NCBI GenBank assembly: GCA_002900995.3
Contig: CM035315.1
Coordinates: 1,882,748-1,946,747 of the forward strand
From: Ganoderma boninense
Lineage: Eukaryota > Basidiomycota > Agaricomycetes > Polyporales > Polyporaceae
DNA: 64,000 nucleotides
Direction of reading: 5' to 3'
Shown: positions 1-11,191 of the stretch, piece by piece
How the letters are laid out: every line of letters starts with the position of its first letter
Numbering within the stretch: position 1 is the stretch's first letter
Made by a program: the position numbers and the translations under genes
Notes under the pieces: generated by a model
Database searches by the model: none
Seen by the model: only the letters and a program-made list of their open reading frames with translations
What the model was told of the DNA's origin: nothing

Positions 1-923
1 GCCTCGGATGCCACCCTCGTCGACCCCTCCCTCCCTTCTTTCCTGCCGGACTTCAAGCTTCCCATGACCGGAGACGCGCTGGTCGACCAGCCAGTTGCGT
101 CTCTCTGCTCGACCCTCGACGACTTCGAATTCACTTTTCAGTACCAGTCTGCTACCGCAACGCCTGCTTTCGGCTACTCTCCTGCTGTGGTAGAGCAGGA
201 CTACCAAGACAGCTACGACCACAGCCAGGGTCAGTACTGGCCCGGTCAACAACCGTCGCAGCACGCGGTCGGTGCTGCGGGCGCTGTTGCACCAGGCCTC
301 GCGACCGGCGTGGAGATGGAGGTGAACGCGGACGCTTTCGCGTTCACCGCCATGGGTCCCACGTCGCTTCTTCCACTCCCAGATTCTTCCCCTGAGCCAC
401 AGCAGGACGATTGCCATCTCAACACCAACCAGGCGGCGAAATGCGTTCGGGCCACCCGCAAGAAACAGCCTCGCGTCGACTCCGACGCGTACTCGAACTA
501 CTCGGCGAGCGAATCCTGTAGCGGGGATGACACGTCCGCGCCCCCGAGGAAGAGGCGCAAGCAGGACACAACGAAGCGCCATCCGTGCCACTATGAGAAC
601 TGCGATGCGTGTGCGTGTACTGTTCAAGTTCCCTACCTTCTCTACTTTTCCTGCTCAGTTGTGTTGAACAACACTGACAACCGTCGTTGTCCCCAGTCTT
701 CTCCCGGACCCACAATCTCCGGGTGCACATCAACAGCGTCCACCTGAAGAAGCGCACCTTTGCGTGCAAGGAGGCCGGATGTGCGCGCGCGTTTAGCCGC
801 AAGCACGACCTCGAGCGCCACCACCAGTCGGCGCACACCGACCTCGGGTCGCCGCGCAACGCAAACAACGTCAAAGGTGCCAAGGGCCGCAAGGCCGCCA
901 AGAAGGACAAGCACGACGCTTAG
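1..923 (+). CDS. C2H2 zinc-finger protein A (5' end outside window)
   Basis: The frame is open from base 1, so the gene begins upstream of the window. A Q/P/A-rich, low-complexity N-terminal region leads to a basic stretch (PPRKRRKQ, possible nuclear localisation signal) and two C-terminal C2H2 fingers. An 86-bp intron (611-696, GTGCGT...CAG) splits finger 1; splicing restores C-x4-C-x12-H-x4-H running from CHYENC to HINSVH. Finger 2 lies in exon 2 (697-923), from CKEAGC to HHQSAH with the same spacing. A short basic K/R-rich tail ends at the TAG before 924. The protein is probably a DNA-binding nuclear regulator; its target is unknown. It is paralogous to the minus-strand gene at 53.1-54.3 kb, sharing the AVAPGLA.G.EVNAD block, the finger spacing and an intron inside finger 1. 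No frame break was seen in this copy. Confidence 0.8.
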
Positions 924-3173
924 GACGCGCAAGATGTGATTCGCGGTACGTCTCCCTCCCATCCCCTCCCTCCAGCGTGGCCTGTTCCGGACGCTGACGT
1001 TGCTCTCCTCCATCCAGGTATCCGCCGGATCGCGCGCAGCAGCCCGTATGATATTCCTCGAGTCGGTCGCCCAGCACGAGCACTCAGCCGCACCGCGCGC
1101 TGACGGCTCGTTTCGGCGACGGACTCGCTAGGAGGGATGTCATAGAGCTGATGAACGAGGAACGGGCGGGTGTGGCTCCGCGCGTTGGGGGAGCGGCTCC
1201 AGTGTCGTCGGCTGTATGCTGGACGTGCTCTGGAGGACCGCTCCCTGCGGAGACGCATCTGCATGGGCTCTCTAGAATCAGGTTTATTTTTTCTCATCGC
1301 GTTCTTGGTTTGTGTCTGTTCTGTGTACGACTAGATCGTGGCTTGTGTGATCGCGTGTCTGTGTTCGTGTCTGTGTCTGTCTGCTTCGTTGTGTACGATG
1401 TCTTGTGCTTGATGACGACGTGCTCCGTGCTCCACCTCCTCTCTCCTCTACATCTTCCCTCTGACTCTGTGTCTCTCTATCTCGCTGTTTCTGTCTTCGT
1501 CTCTGTCTCTGTCTCTGTCTCTATGTGACAGGTGACATGGCACGCGGTCGAAATCCTCTGTTTATCTGTTGTCCGATTACAAGACAAAACTCGCTTACGG
1601 ATGCTCGAGCTCGCTGTGCGAACCGTCTGTGTCTATCGCCGTTGTGTATATGATGTTTCCCTGGCGTGGTATCGAGGATGGTGGTGTGTATTGCGCTCTG
1701 TCTGACAAATGTTTCCATTCACTGCTTGTTCACTGCACTTGTCTCGTCGACCCGATGACAGCCTGCAGGCGATGTGCGCCTTTGCGCCGCACAAGTAATC
1801 GATCGTCTGCACGGGCTTACATACGCCGAGCGTCCGTTTCGTTCCGAACTTGGTGCAAACGTAGTCCACGACTCGACCGGCCGTCGACCGACCCTCACTT
1901 GCTCTTTCTGCCGTCTCTCACCGTCTCGTTCCCACAACAACGTCGACTACTCCCTGGCCCGTGTAGGCTTACGCCGGTCATGTTATGACCGTCCACCGAC
2001 TCCTCGACCTGCCACTCATGCTTGCAACGCATTAGGTTTCCCTGAAGCCCGTTTGCCAGGAATATGCCCTCATAGTGAGCTGCTCGCTAGCGAGGGGTAC
2101 GACTGCAATGCATACATTTTGTTCTGTAGGTTGGTTGGGCTGAAGCGTTCCGGTGAGTGCTCTAGTCCAGGGAGTCCAGGAGTCCTGCTGAGTTGCATAT
2201 CATCCCATCAACATTCATTCTCGCCGACTCAAAGCGGACCTCGAAGAGTTACTCACAAGTTACAGCTCCGTCTACAATGCCGTGCCGCTCACGACTCGCA
2301 CATACTCACCGGAGCAGTTTCATTCCGTGTCTACAACTCTCGCTTGTCCGTCCTGTGAGCCCCGGGCCCTTGCCTTCGTTCTCCCGCTCTGTGCGTATCA
2401 GACCTTCCTCAGGTCTCCGCATACCCGGAATACCGTTGCTGAAGCCTTGAAGACGAAATTCCGAATCACCATCTGCGCTCGTTTAGGCCAAGACACGGTT
2501 GGCACGACGGCGACCCCGGACTCTGTCAATGCAACTTCTTCGTTGCAGCTAGTCATTGGAGGCCACGAAGACGCGTCCAGGTTTAGTCCACCGCACATAT
2601 ATCCATCCCACATTGGTCTTGGCCCAGTCCTCTGAGCTAGCCAGTCCACTCGGCCCATGGTGCAGTGCTCAGTGCGCGCTGCTCCTGCCGCTTTTTATTC
2701 ACGCCTCTGCCAACACGCCGCTTTTTGTCGATCTTGCTCAACTGGAACTCAAAGTGCCGCCTTCATCCTTCCCTCTCTGGTCGACCGCAGTAAGGCCTGC
2801 AAAGTGGCTTAAGGTGTGCGCATCCGTCTTGCAGTTTTCAATGTACCCTAGCTTATCTTTTTTTCTCAGCACGAGTTCTCCCGTTGTCCACGACGAAGTA
2901 TAGTCGTCATTCAGGCTCCCATCCCGTACGAAGCCGCAGTCAAATGACCGCATATATGCACCTTCCTCGCCATCTGAGGCCCACCTTCGACAGCCTATTT
3001 GCGTCCGAAGGGCTGGATGGGGACCAACGTTCCTTCCTCCTCGCGTCCTGGGAGAGATGCGGTGTATATATAGGTGTGCGGAGTAAATATAACATGGCTA
3101 TGCGGACTCGGACTCCCCCAGCCTCCGCATCCTTCCAGCCTCGGTTCCCTCCTTGCACTCGGTAGAATCGACG
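924..3173. other. Intergenic region between zinc finger A and MFS 1
   Basis: No convincing gene was seen in these 2.25 kb; the open frames lack recognisable domains and splice support. Bases about 1280-1530 are T/G/C-biased with TCTGTC/TGTGTC microsatellite runs, a likely 3' UTR and flank of the zinc-finger gene. A similar biased stretch in opposite orientation lies 3' of the second zinc-finger gene (about 52.57-52.75 kb). The last 270 bp hold the MFS 1 promoter. Confidence 0.6.
2938..3005 (+). promoter_or_regulatory. Conserved promoter element of MFS 1
   Basis: Two motifs, AGTCAAATGACCGCATATAT (2938-2957) and TATTTGCGTC (2996-3005), recur upstream of MFS 3 on the opposite strand, with 19/20 and 10/10 matches and the same 39-bp offset. 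The element starts about 236 bp before the MFS 1 ATG. A TATATATA run at 3065-3072, about 100 bp before the ATG, is a possible TATA box. What binds the conserved element is unknown. Confidence 0.55.
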
Positions 3174-5392
3174 ATGCCCGGACAACAGAATCGCCTTGAC
3201 GTTGATAAAGCGGAAGAGAAGGCTCAAGTTGAAAACGTCGTTGTCGATGTCCTGGCTCGTGAGCGGGTCGGACCAGCCTCCAGGGAGGAAGAGAGAGGGT
3301 TGGTGCGGAAGCTCGATCGGCGCATCCTGCCTATGCTCGCTGTCATGTACCTTTTCGCAGGTGCATTGCTGCTCTGCGGTCACCTCTTCATAACTGAAAC
3401 TTATGGATATGTCATAGCTCTTGACCGTACCAATCTGGGCAACGCGCGATTGCAAGGACTTCCGCAAGATATCTTGCACGGCGACCCCACTGGAGTGCTC
3501 TTCGACTGGGCCAACAGTGCGTTCTACTTCTCTTACGTGCGTATTTCGCTCCTCCGGCCTCTCGCGAGTTTCCTAACATGACAATGCGTACGGTCGACAG
3601 GTAATATTCCAGGTACCTGCCCTAATCACCTCCAAGTTGTACCCCCCTCGTGTATGGATGGGTTGCGTCGTGATCGGCTGGGGTCTCTCCTCAACGCTTA
3701 TGGTGCGCGGTTCCCACCACGGGAATATGTTGTGCTTACTCATGAAAACCTGGTGCTGTAGGCCTCCGCGTTCGACTTTTCAGGACTGATCGTAGCCCGG
3801 CTCGCTCTTGGGTTCTTCGAGGCAGGATTCAGCCCGGCCTTTCCTCTGTACCTGTGTGAGTCTCTCCGACACCGGTCCCTCGTATACTGAACCTCGTGCA
3901 CACACGGGCAGCGCTATTCTACACGAGAGAGGAGATCGGTCTCCGCATCGCTGCATGGTTCATGTTCTCCGCAGTCGCGGGTGCATTCGGCGGTCTCATC
4001 GCGTTCGGGGTCCAGCACGCCCATGCAGCGCTCGCGAACTGGCGGTTGCTGTTTCTGATTGAGGGCATCCCGTCAATATTGCTCGGGATTCTCGCGCTCG
4101 TCGTGCTGCCGGACAGGCCAGAGGAGACGATGGTACTCACGGAGCGCGAACGCGAGATTGCTGCAGAGCGAATGAATAGAGGTGGAAAGGCGGATGCCGG
4201 GAGAGTGCTGCAGAGAAGTACGTTCGTATTGTCCGCACTTGACCTGATATGCTTATTTGGAGAATTAAAATGTAGAACATATACCACTCGCTTTTCAGGA
4301 CTGGAAGGTGCGCTGAAAATGCTCCTGAGGTGCGCGGCACGGACTGCGTGATGATGGTTCAGGATGTTGCGTTCCCAGCTGTACGCCGCTGGCATACTAT
4401 TCTTCTCGGGGAACTGCGCTTTAGCTGGCATTCAAGGGTTCTTACCCACCATCATCGCAAGCTTTGGATTCAGTATGTGGCACTCTTAATGGCTTATTTT
4501 CGCTTCCTCGGCTGACCTACCGTTCCAGCGGACGCGATCGCTCAGATACTCACGGTCCCTCCATATGCGGTCGCCGTCGTGGTTCTCTGCTCAACGATGT
4601 ACATATCGGATCGACTACAGCTCCGCGGCATTTTCCTCACTGGCGCGAGCTTCCTAGGAGGCTTCGGATACATGTACGTGAGATGAGAGCTCCCTACTCT
4701 CCTCAACTTCGTGCTGATGGCCACCTCGACAGTTTACTCCTCGTATTTCCGTCGGACGACCACGTCCGTTACTTCGCCACGTTCTGCACTTGTGCCGGAA
4801 CATTCCCCACTATCGCTCTGATCTTGACGTGGTGTGCGTTACCGTGGTGGCGTTCTTCCCGCACGGTCCTCGTTCTGATCCTGCGCATTTCCAGTCTCCC
4901 ATAACCTTGGCTCGGAAACGAAGAAGGCGGCCGGAATGCCTCTATACATGTCCATTGGACACTGCGGGAGCATACTGGGCTCGCACCTGTTCCCAAAAAC
5001 GGACGCACCTCATTATATGTGAGAAATTTTGCCTTTTATTTCGTAGGGCCGCATGTCGGTAGGAGACTCAACGTGGTACTTATTATCGTGATAGAAAAGG
5101 ATTCGCTGTCACTTGTGGTCTACAATTCCTTTCGGTCCTGGTCGCCGGCGTCCTCATCGTGAGTCTAGTTATTCCTGCACATTCTTGTGAGTTTTGCTGA
5201 GAAACGTGGACATAGCTATATTATACGGCAGAGAATAGACGACGGAATGAGCGGTATGGCAGAACTGCCCCAGGAGCTCCAGTAGATGTGTCGCAGCTGG
5301 CTGACAAGGTACGGACGGAGTTTTGTCTCGTTCGGTATATGAACTTACTCTGAAAACTTCGGAAGGCACCTGCGTTTCGCTACACTCTATGA
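3174..5392 (+). CDS. MFS transporter 1, DAL5/allantoate permease (anion:cation symporter) type
   Basis: This is a multi-exon (about ten introns) major facilitator protein. The ATG at 3174 opens an acidic cytosolic N-terminus, followed by EERGLVRKLDRRILPMLAVMYLFA, the usual lead into TM1 in this family. After an intron comes LDRTNLGNARLQGL, the family's TM1-TM2 loop signature. Later exons carry a TREEIGLR start of TM4-5, VAGAFGGLIAFG, LIEGIPSILLGI and a DRPEET central loop, then six C-terminal spans. The last exons give ENRRRNERYG and end in APAFRYTL before the stop at 5390-5392. The family imports allantoate, ureidosuccinate, vitamins or other carboxylates by proton symport at the plasma membrane; the substrate here is unknown. 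The closest relative in the window is MFS 3, its mirror-image copy. The gene converges with the F-box gene, 126 bp away. Confidence 0.85.
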
Positions 5393-5518
5393 AGCTCCCT
5401 CTACATTCCGTTGCCATGAGTATCCGTATCCTCTCGAATCACCAAAATCGATTTCTCTCCTTCTTCCGGATGGCCGTCAGGGCTCAGGAAAACCAAGACA
5501 GGCTATCTTTGTGTTGAA

Positions 5519-7148
5519 TCAATCAAATCCTCCCCTTCTCCTGACTGACTTCGTCTGCTCGCTGCTGAGTTCCTCTACCTCAGAATGCCAGTCACTGCCG
5601 GCGTCAACTTCGTCCATGCTCCTAGATACTCCATGTCTTGTTACTCTCCATCCGCTCTCCAAATGCCAATGGTCGGCGGGAGCGTAATCCTGGCTAAATA
5701 CGTACGGAGGGCTCCTCTTGATTGTGTAAATGATGTTCTGCAGCGACGGAGCAGCTGCAACAAGCTCCTCCGTTGCGAGTCGGTAAAGGAGTGGGCCGCC
5801 ATGGAACAAGGTCTGGACAAACTCAACCTCGGCGTTCTCCGGTTTTCCAGAGGAGTGGCAATGGATGATGATGTGAAGATGAATAAGGCCGTTGAGAGCC
5901 TGTATGGCAGAACATAAGGTGTCCTGTGTAGCAAAGGAGCAGTCGCAAAATGTCAGCATATTGCCATCAAACAAACATCTTTCTTGCGAGTAGTCAACTA
6001 ACCACAATGGTCTTCCACAATGGGGTGGACTCAGAGGATTCTCCTGCTGTACTCGTGGAATCGGAGTTTTGGGGATCTCGATAGTATTTCATGAGGAGAA
6101 GCAAATGCGTGATGGTTGTCCGAACCTCGGATGGGAACAAGTCACGGTCCGAGAGATCGCACATCTCCTCTGGGTTCGCCACATTGATGTCTAACAGCTC
6201 CAAGTACGTGGGGCGAGCTCTCCGCAATGCCGTAGAGGTAAGCTGTGGTTCAAGCCTCCCGTTCAAGCAATTCAGGGCCACGTGCCGGACACTGCATTGG
6301 AGATTGAGCACGTAGAGGAGGATAGGAAAACAGTGGACGTAGTCAAGCGTCTTCCAGCTGTGCTCTCCCAATGTGTCTTGTGCGTGCTTGTTTGCCTCGC
6401 GGATGGCATCAGTTGAGGGACCGTCGACAAAAAAGTTGAAATACGGAAGGGAGAGTGCGCCAAGAAATGGGAACATATGAAGGAGCGCGTCGATGTGAGG
6501 AGTTCCCCATGAATGCTCGGCCACAACGGAGTGCACGGCAGGGAACTGAGGGCCCACCGCCGAGAATTCGCTGAAGCATATACTCCAAAGCTCGATGCTC
6601 TCCAAAGTAGGGGCCATGTGCACCATGCTGTCAAAGGGTGACAAGGCACTGCTCCCCACCTGGAGGATCCTGAGGGGTGAGAGAGTCGCTTGGAGGAAGT
6701 CGTCGCTTGTCCCGCACTTCACAAGGCACAGGTGGACTAACGAGGGGAGACGACTGATTATGGGGATGATCCTGGTGTCTCCGAGGTGTGGATCGCAGAA
6801 ATTGCGGAGAGTGAGATGCTCGAGATGGATTGCGCTCTCGATGATCTCGACAAAGCACCTCGCGATGTCGTCGGAAAACTGCTGAGGATGGAGGGACTCG
6901 TGCGCCGCGATATCAATGCCACGAATGTGCTGAGCATGTGCCAGTGCATTGCCATTGAGGTCGGAAAACACAAAACGGTGGAACGCGTGGATCGTGTCCT
7001 CGGTAAGAACGACCGGCTTCAGGCGAAGGAGACACCGTATGGCCGCAGGGCGGAGGGCCGAGCATGTGAGCGAGAAAGATCGTAGGTCGCGGTAGTTGTC
7101 TAGGACCCCACAAACGGACTCCAAGACATCCTGGTGAAATGCGACCAT
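5519..7148 (-). CDS. F-box protein with LRR-like repeats, frame shift near its C-terminus
   Basis: The product is a probable substrate adaptor of an SCF ubiquitin ligase. The ATG at 7146-7148 is followed directly by an F-box-like segment (about residues 5-42: QDVLESVCGVLDNYRDLRSF then LTCSALR). A leucine-rich body follows, with repeated phrases such as LEHLTLRNF, LVHLCLVKCG and LESIELWSI. The main frame is intron-free and stops at 5994. The next frame continues at once (LVDYSQERCLFDGNM) for about 160 residues to 5519 with the style of a normal F-box C-terminus, so one extra base near 6002-6003 (CC run) probably splits one gene. It has no counterpart in the mirrored right arm, so it was either inserted on the left or lost on the right. 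Confidence 0.75.
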
Positions 7149-7986
7149 GGAGCTGGGCCAGGCGGTAAGCTGAGCAAAGAGTCGTGTACAGCGCTGAGAA
7201 ATGTAAAAGGGGTCTCGTATCAGTATAACTCTATAAAGGCAACGCGCTTATTTTCCGTACCCACTGCCCAGGTGCTCCTTAGGTTCTATGTGTCGGTCTG
7301 CGTATCTCAACACAGACCTTTCGTCTGGGTTGCCAGTGTAGGTGACCTCTTTGGAAGTGCAGGTAAGAAGGACTCGGAGCTCAGGGATGTCGGTGGGTGA
7401 GGCGAAGACGTAAGACGTAATAAGCCTCGCCGGTCCAAGCGTGCGTTGCGTCGTGCCACAGAGGCGCTCACCGGAAGGGGCCGACAGGTAACACCAGCCC
7501 CGAATGCTCCGAATGGGACACTCGCCGAATTTCAGGGAGGGAAATGTAAGTTAAAACGTCGAACAACAGTGGACACTCCGGACACAGTGCAAGTTCCCGG
7601 GGCTGAGTAAGTACTGCCTAGTCTCGTATTCAAGCTTCAAGCTTCAAGTTTCGCGGCAGATGTCATGCAAACTTGAAGTGGTCTACTTCGTTTTTGGAAG
7701 TCCTTTCGACCAAGCATCCTTCATGATCCACTCCCGATTGATATTGAAACTGTTATCAGAGGAATCAAACGTATTTCGCGTTCTCTCTAAGTGGGCATGC
7801 GCGGAGACGAATGTATTCAACGTACTGTATAGTTCTGCCAGGTAGTTTCAAAGGAATCAAAACATGATTACAGCCCAATCCATAAAGTAGCAAACTCAAA
7901 GACATGATAGCAACACCGACAACAATGGTATCTGTCCGTCCAAGCGATATATGGTCGTCCGAGAACCGAGCACACCAGGCCACCGC
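7149..7986. other. Intergenic region, F-box promoter and Argonaute A 3' flank
   Basis: I see no gene in this stretch. A short CTTCAAG-type direct repeat occurs near 7631-7648. The region upstream of 7148 should hold the F-box promoter; I see no clear TATA box. Confidence 0.5.
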
Positions 7987-10900
7987 CTATATATAAAACA
8001 TAGTGTCCTTCAGGTCCGGATGGACGCCGTTCCCCCACAGCTCGACTGCGGTCTGGTACGTCTGCTCCTTGTCTACCTTCGAACGGGCCTGAGGAGAGCG
8101 ATTGTCCAGGTTCATAAGCACATTCAGATACTCGCGCCCACGCTCGCACGCGATGTCAGCGTAGTACGCGGCAGGAACGAGGCTGACCGCCTTGGTCGCG
8201 CGCGCATACAGGTAGCTTGCCGTGTGCGTGCCCTGCTGGATCGTGTTCGCATCTAGCTTGTTCTCGTCGTAGACAACGACGTAGTGTGTTGCCTTGACGT
8301 GTCCCTGGAGCCCGTAGTGTGCCTAGACGAGACGAGAAAGTCATTCAGCCTGGGCGTCAGCAGAACTGAATATTGAGATTGGACTGAGCGTACCTGGAGG
8401 TAGAAATCGAAGAGGTAAACGTCTGTTATACCCGTATCGACGACAGTACCGGGAAGGGTGTTACCGTTCTTTGTCGCGTGCTCCGAGTCGGGTGCCCAAA
8501 ACCGTGCATGATGCCGCTTCCCGCACACGATGATGCTCAACTTGGGCTTATATGGGGTCCGTGGGAGATATTTGCTTGAACGCCGCTTGAAGCTTTGGAA
8601 GTTCATACAGGATAACGTGTTTATATTGCCCCTACAGTAAAAAAAAATGGCTCAATCGGGAACCACGTCAAAGTCATCGCGCGATGGAACAATTACCTCT
8701 GAGACGCCGTCGCGGAAGACAATAATCCTCTCTGGCAGGGTCCCGTTCTTCCGCTTGTACAGCTGTAGCCGTTCCATCGTCATCCGTGTTAGATCCTCGA
8801 CCATCTGTCAGAAGATGCAATTCAAATCAGTTCCCACAGTTCCACCAGCCTCATAAAAACGCGACAGCTGCGGCGCACCTCCTTGCTCTCCTTGTTCCAA
8901 TCCGGCTTCTGCAGCGCCAAGCTGGCAGGGAACTGAGCGAACTTTGCCGTCGACGCTCGCGACGACTGCCGCGATGCTCGGGGTGCCAGGAACGCTATTC
9001 GGGCCGGGGTGTGTGACGTCCACGCCCATGACCATCGTCTTCAGCTCCTGCCTTGTGCCCGTGAGCCAGCGCATTGAGCCTGTGTCGAGTTGGTGGTTCA
9101 CCCCACCCAGCTTGGCGTTGACCTTCAGCGCGACGTTCGAGAAATATTGGTCCTGCCTATTTCCCGCGCGCTTTCGGGAGCAGCATGTGTATGGTGTGGA
9201 TGCCGAGCTGGACGTCCGCGAGCTGCTTGATGCCGGGGTACACGAATTTGTCCACCCCGGAGAGGAGCACGAGGACGAAGCTCGGCTTCTGCCTGGGATT
9301 CCGCTTCAGTTCGTCGACCAGTGTCTTGCGGATGGCCTCGATAGCCCCGGAGCGTGTGGACGTGTCTTCGCGCAGGGGAGGGAGGCTGACGGCCCATGTC
9401 CTCGGCGACGGGTCAGCGCCCTTGATGCCACTTGAGGAGCATTTTGCGGCAAAGGTTTGTAGGAAGGTACAAAGATGGGGGTCATCTGTTCCTTGGAACT
9501 CGTCCCTTCCGTTATCGTTGACGAGAAGGACAGCCCAATTCGTCATATCCGCCCCAATCTGGAACTCCACGTCGAGGATGTTCCACCCTGCATCCCGAAC
9601 TCGCGGGGGATGCGCGGTCCCGCGATAGGAGATGGCGGGTGGGGGAAGGACGCGGTACGGGACAACCTGCATATGGGGGCTGACCGAGATGCCGAATGGC
9701 TCCAATGCCGCCCCGCGGGCATTAGGGCGGAGACCGAGGTCGGTGAACCCTTGGTTCACAATGGTGTTGCCGTTGAATGCAGGTGGATTGCAGGCCACCT
9801 TGATCATCGCCTTCGTCTGCTCGTCGTTGAGCTTGCCGCGGTAAGCATGTCCGGGGGCAATCTCGCAAATCTCCGCTGGCAGGTAGACTGGCCGGTTGCG
9901 GTCCGCACTAACGTTGACGAGTGGGAGATCGGAATGTCGGAGGAGGGTGATATTGTGCTCTGCGAAGTCGTCAGTTCAACAGGCCCTTCGTAACGACGAA
10001 AGGATAACAAGGAGACGCACTGCGTTTGAAAAACTGTTCAACAGATACCACACCGCCAAACTCCTGGCAGTTGAAGCGCTCTTTGCGCGCCGTCTTGCCG
10101 GTCATGATGGCGTGGATGGTGTAGATGCGCGTAAAGCCAAGATGCCGCGTCGAGATCTTCATCTTGTCCGCGAACCAGTCTGGCATCGCGCCGCCCGTCC
10201 GCTGAAGGAACTCGTCCATCCTCTGCGCGAGATTGCCAGGCACATAAAACGCCGTCATGCAAATGTTGACGTTTACTGTGAGTTGGTTGTACATGGGCCG
10301 GACAGAGATGAAGAACCCTCGTAACGCTTCGACGCCGAGCGAGAGCTGATGGTGCTCAGAAGAGGACGGGAAGAAGTACTTGTTCCTTGACACACGGACA
10401 CCGTTCCTCTGCGCGTACTGTTGCAATATCAGGTTCAGCGCCGAGACATGCGGCTGAGTGTCAATGCTGCGATGTTCCGGCTGCCCGCTCATATACCTAA
10501 CAAGATGTCAGAAGCCTCAGCGCACCACAGTCAACGAAGAATTCACCGATCCAGGTCAGACATCTTGATTTCCCCTCGAAACATGATCTCCACCGTGAAC
10601 CTCAAGGGGTCCGGATTATTGGTCTCGCCTTCCTCCAAGTACTCGATAGGAACGTCAAGGGGTTGAGGTAGCTCCGTTGCGGAAACGAGGCGCTGGCTCC
10701 GGTCATGCGCGACGTGCGCGGCATACGGCGCGAACTCTGGCGCTCGCTCGACGAGTTGCAGGATGCGGGCCTTCCTGTCTCCGCCCTTTGCTTGCGCCTT
10801 CGGGCTGATCGCGATCTCGTACTCGAAGTACGTCGCGTTCTGTGGGAGGTGCACCGTGAAGAAGTTGGTTCGCAGCTTGCCGGACTGGCCGAGTGTTCCC

Positions 10901-11191
10901 CAGCCGGGGCGCAGGGGCATCTCCGCGGCCGGTCGCTGCACCCTGAGGCGGCTGAAGCCCTCCACGAGACTTTTGAGCTCTGTATCTGCGAGTCGTGAGT
11001 CCAGCGTCAGAGGCTCTCCATGGGCGAAGATCGCTGGAGGGTCGCCGCGCGAGCTCGAACCGCCGCCGCTCCGTGTAGGGTTAGTGCCTGTGGATGGGGA
11101 GGAGCCTCGACCGCCACGTCCGGATAGGCTGACCTCCTCGTCGACCCCGGCTTCTCGGGCCGCCGCGTGTTGTTTGGTTCGTGGATGACAT
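7987..11191 (-). CDS. Argonaute copy A (QDE-2-like), interrupted by three single-base shifts
   Basis: The product is a guide-RNA-binding effector of RNA silencing. Proposed exons: 11191-11134, 11087-10547, 10496-10021, 9959-8879, 8804-8697, 8631-8394, 8322-7987. The N-terminus is R/G-rich (start tentative). It is followed by the Argonaute N and linker domains (MPLRPGWGTLGQ), a PAZ-type region (TRHLGFTRIYTI...VEQFFKR), and MID/PIWI with VMGVDVTHPG (first catalytic Asp), VFRDGVSEGQ (second Asp) and a KATHYVVV histidine, ending in the canonical MFYI. Three +1 shifts break the frame: AAA at 9160-9162 (in-frame TAG), AAA at 8943-8945 and GGGG at 8554-8557. Each is repaired by removing one base of the run, and copy B is intact at those places. 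It is a pseudogene if the bases are right, an ordinary gene if they are sequencing errors. Confidence 0.8.

Noticed and set aside
1774..2358. 194-residue plus-strand open frame between zinc finger A and MFS 1
   Set aside because: No domain, biased composition, no counterpart in the mirrored right arm, and overlapping open frames in other phases.
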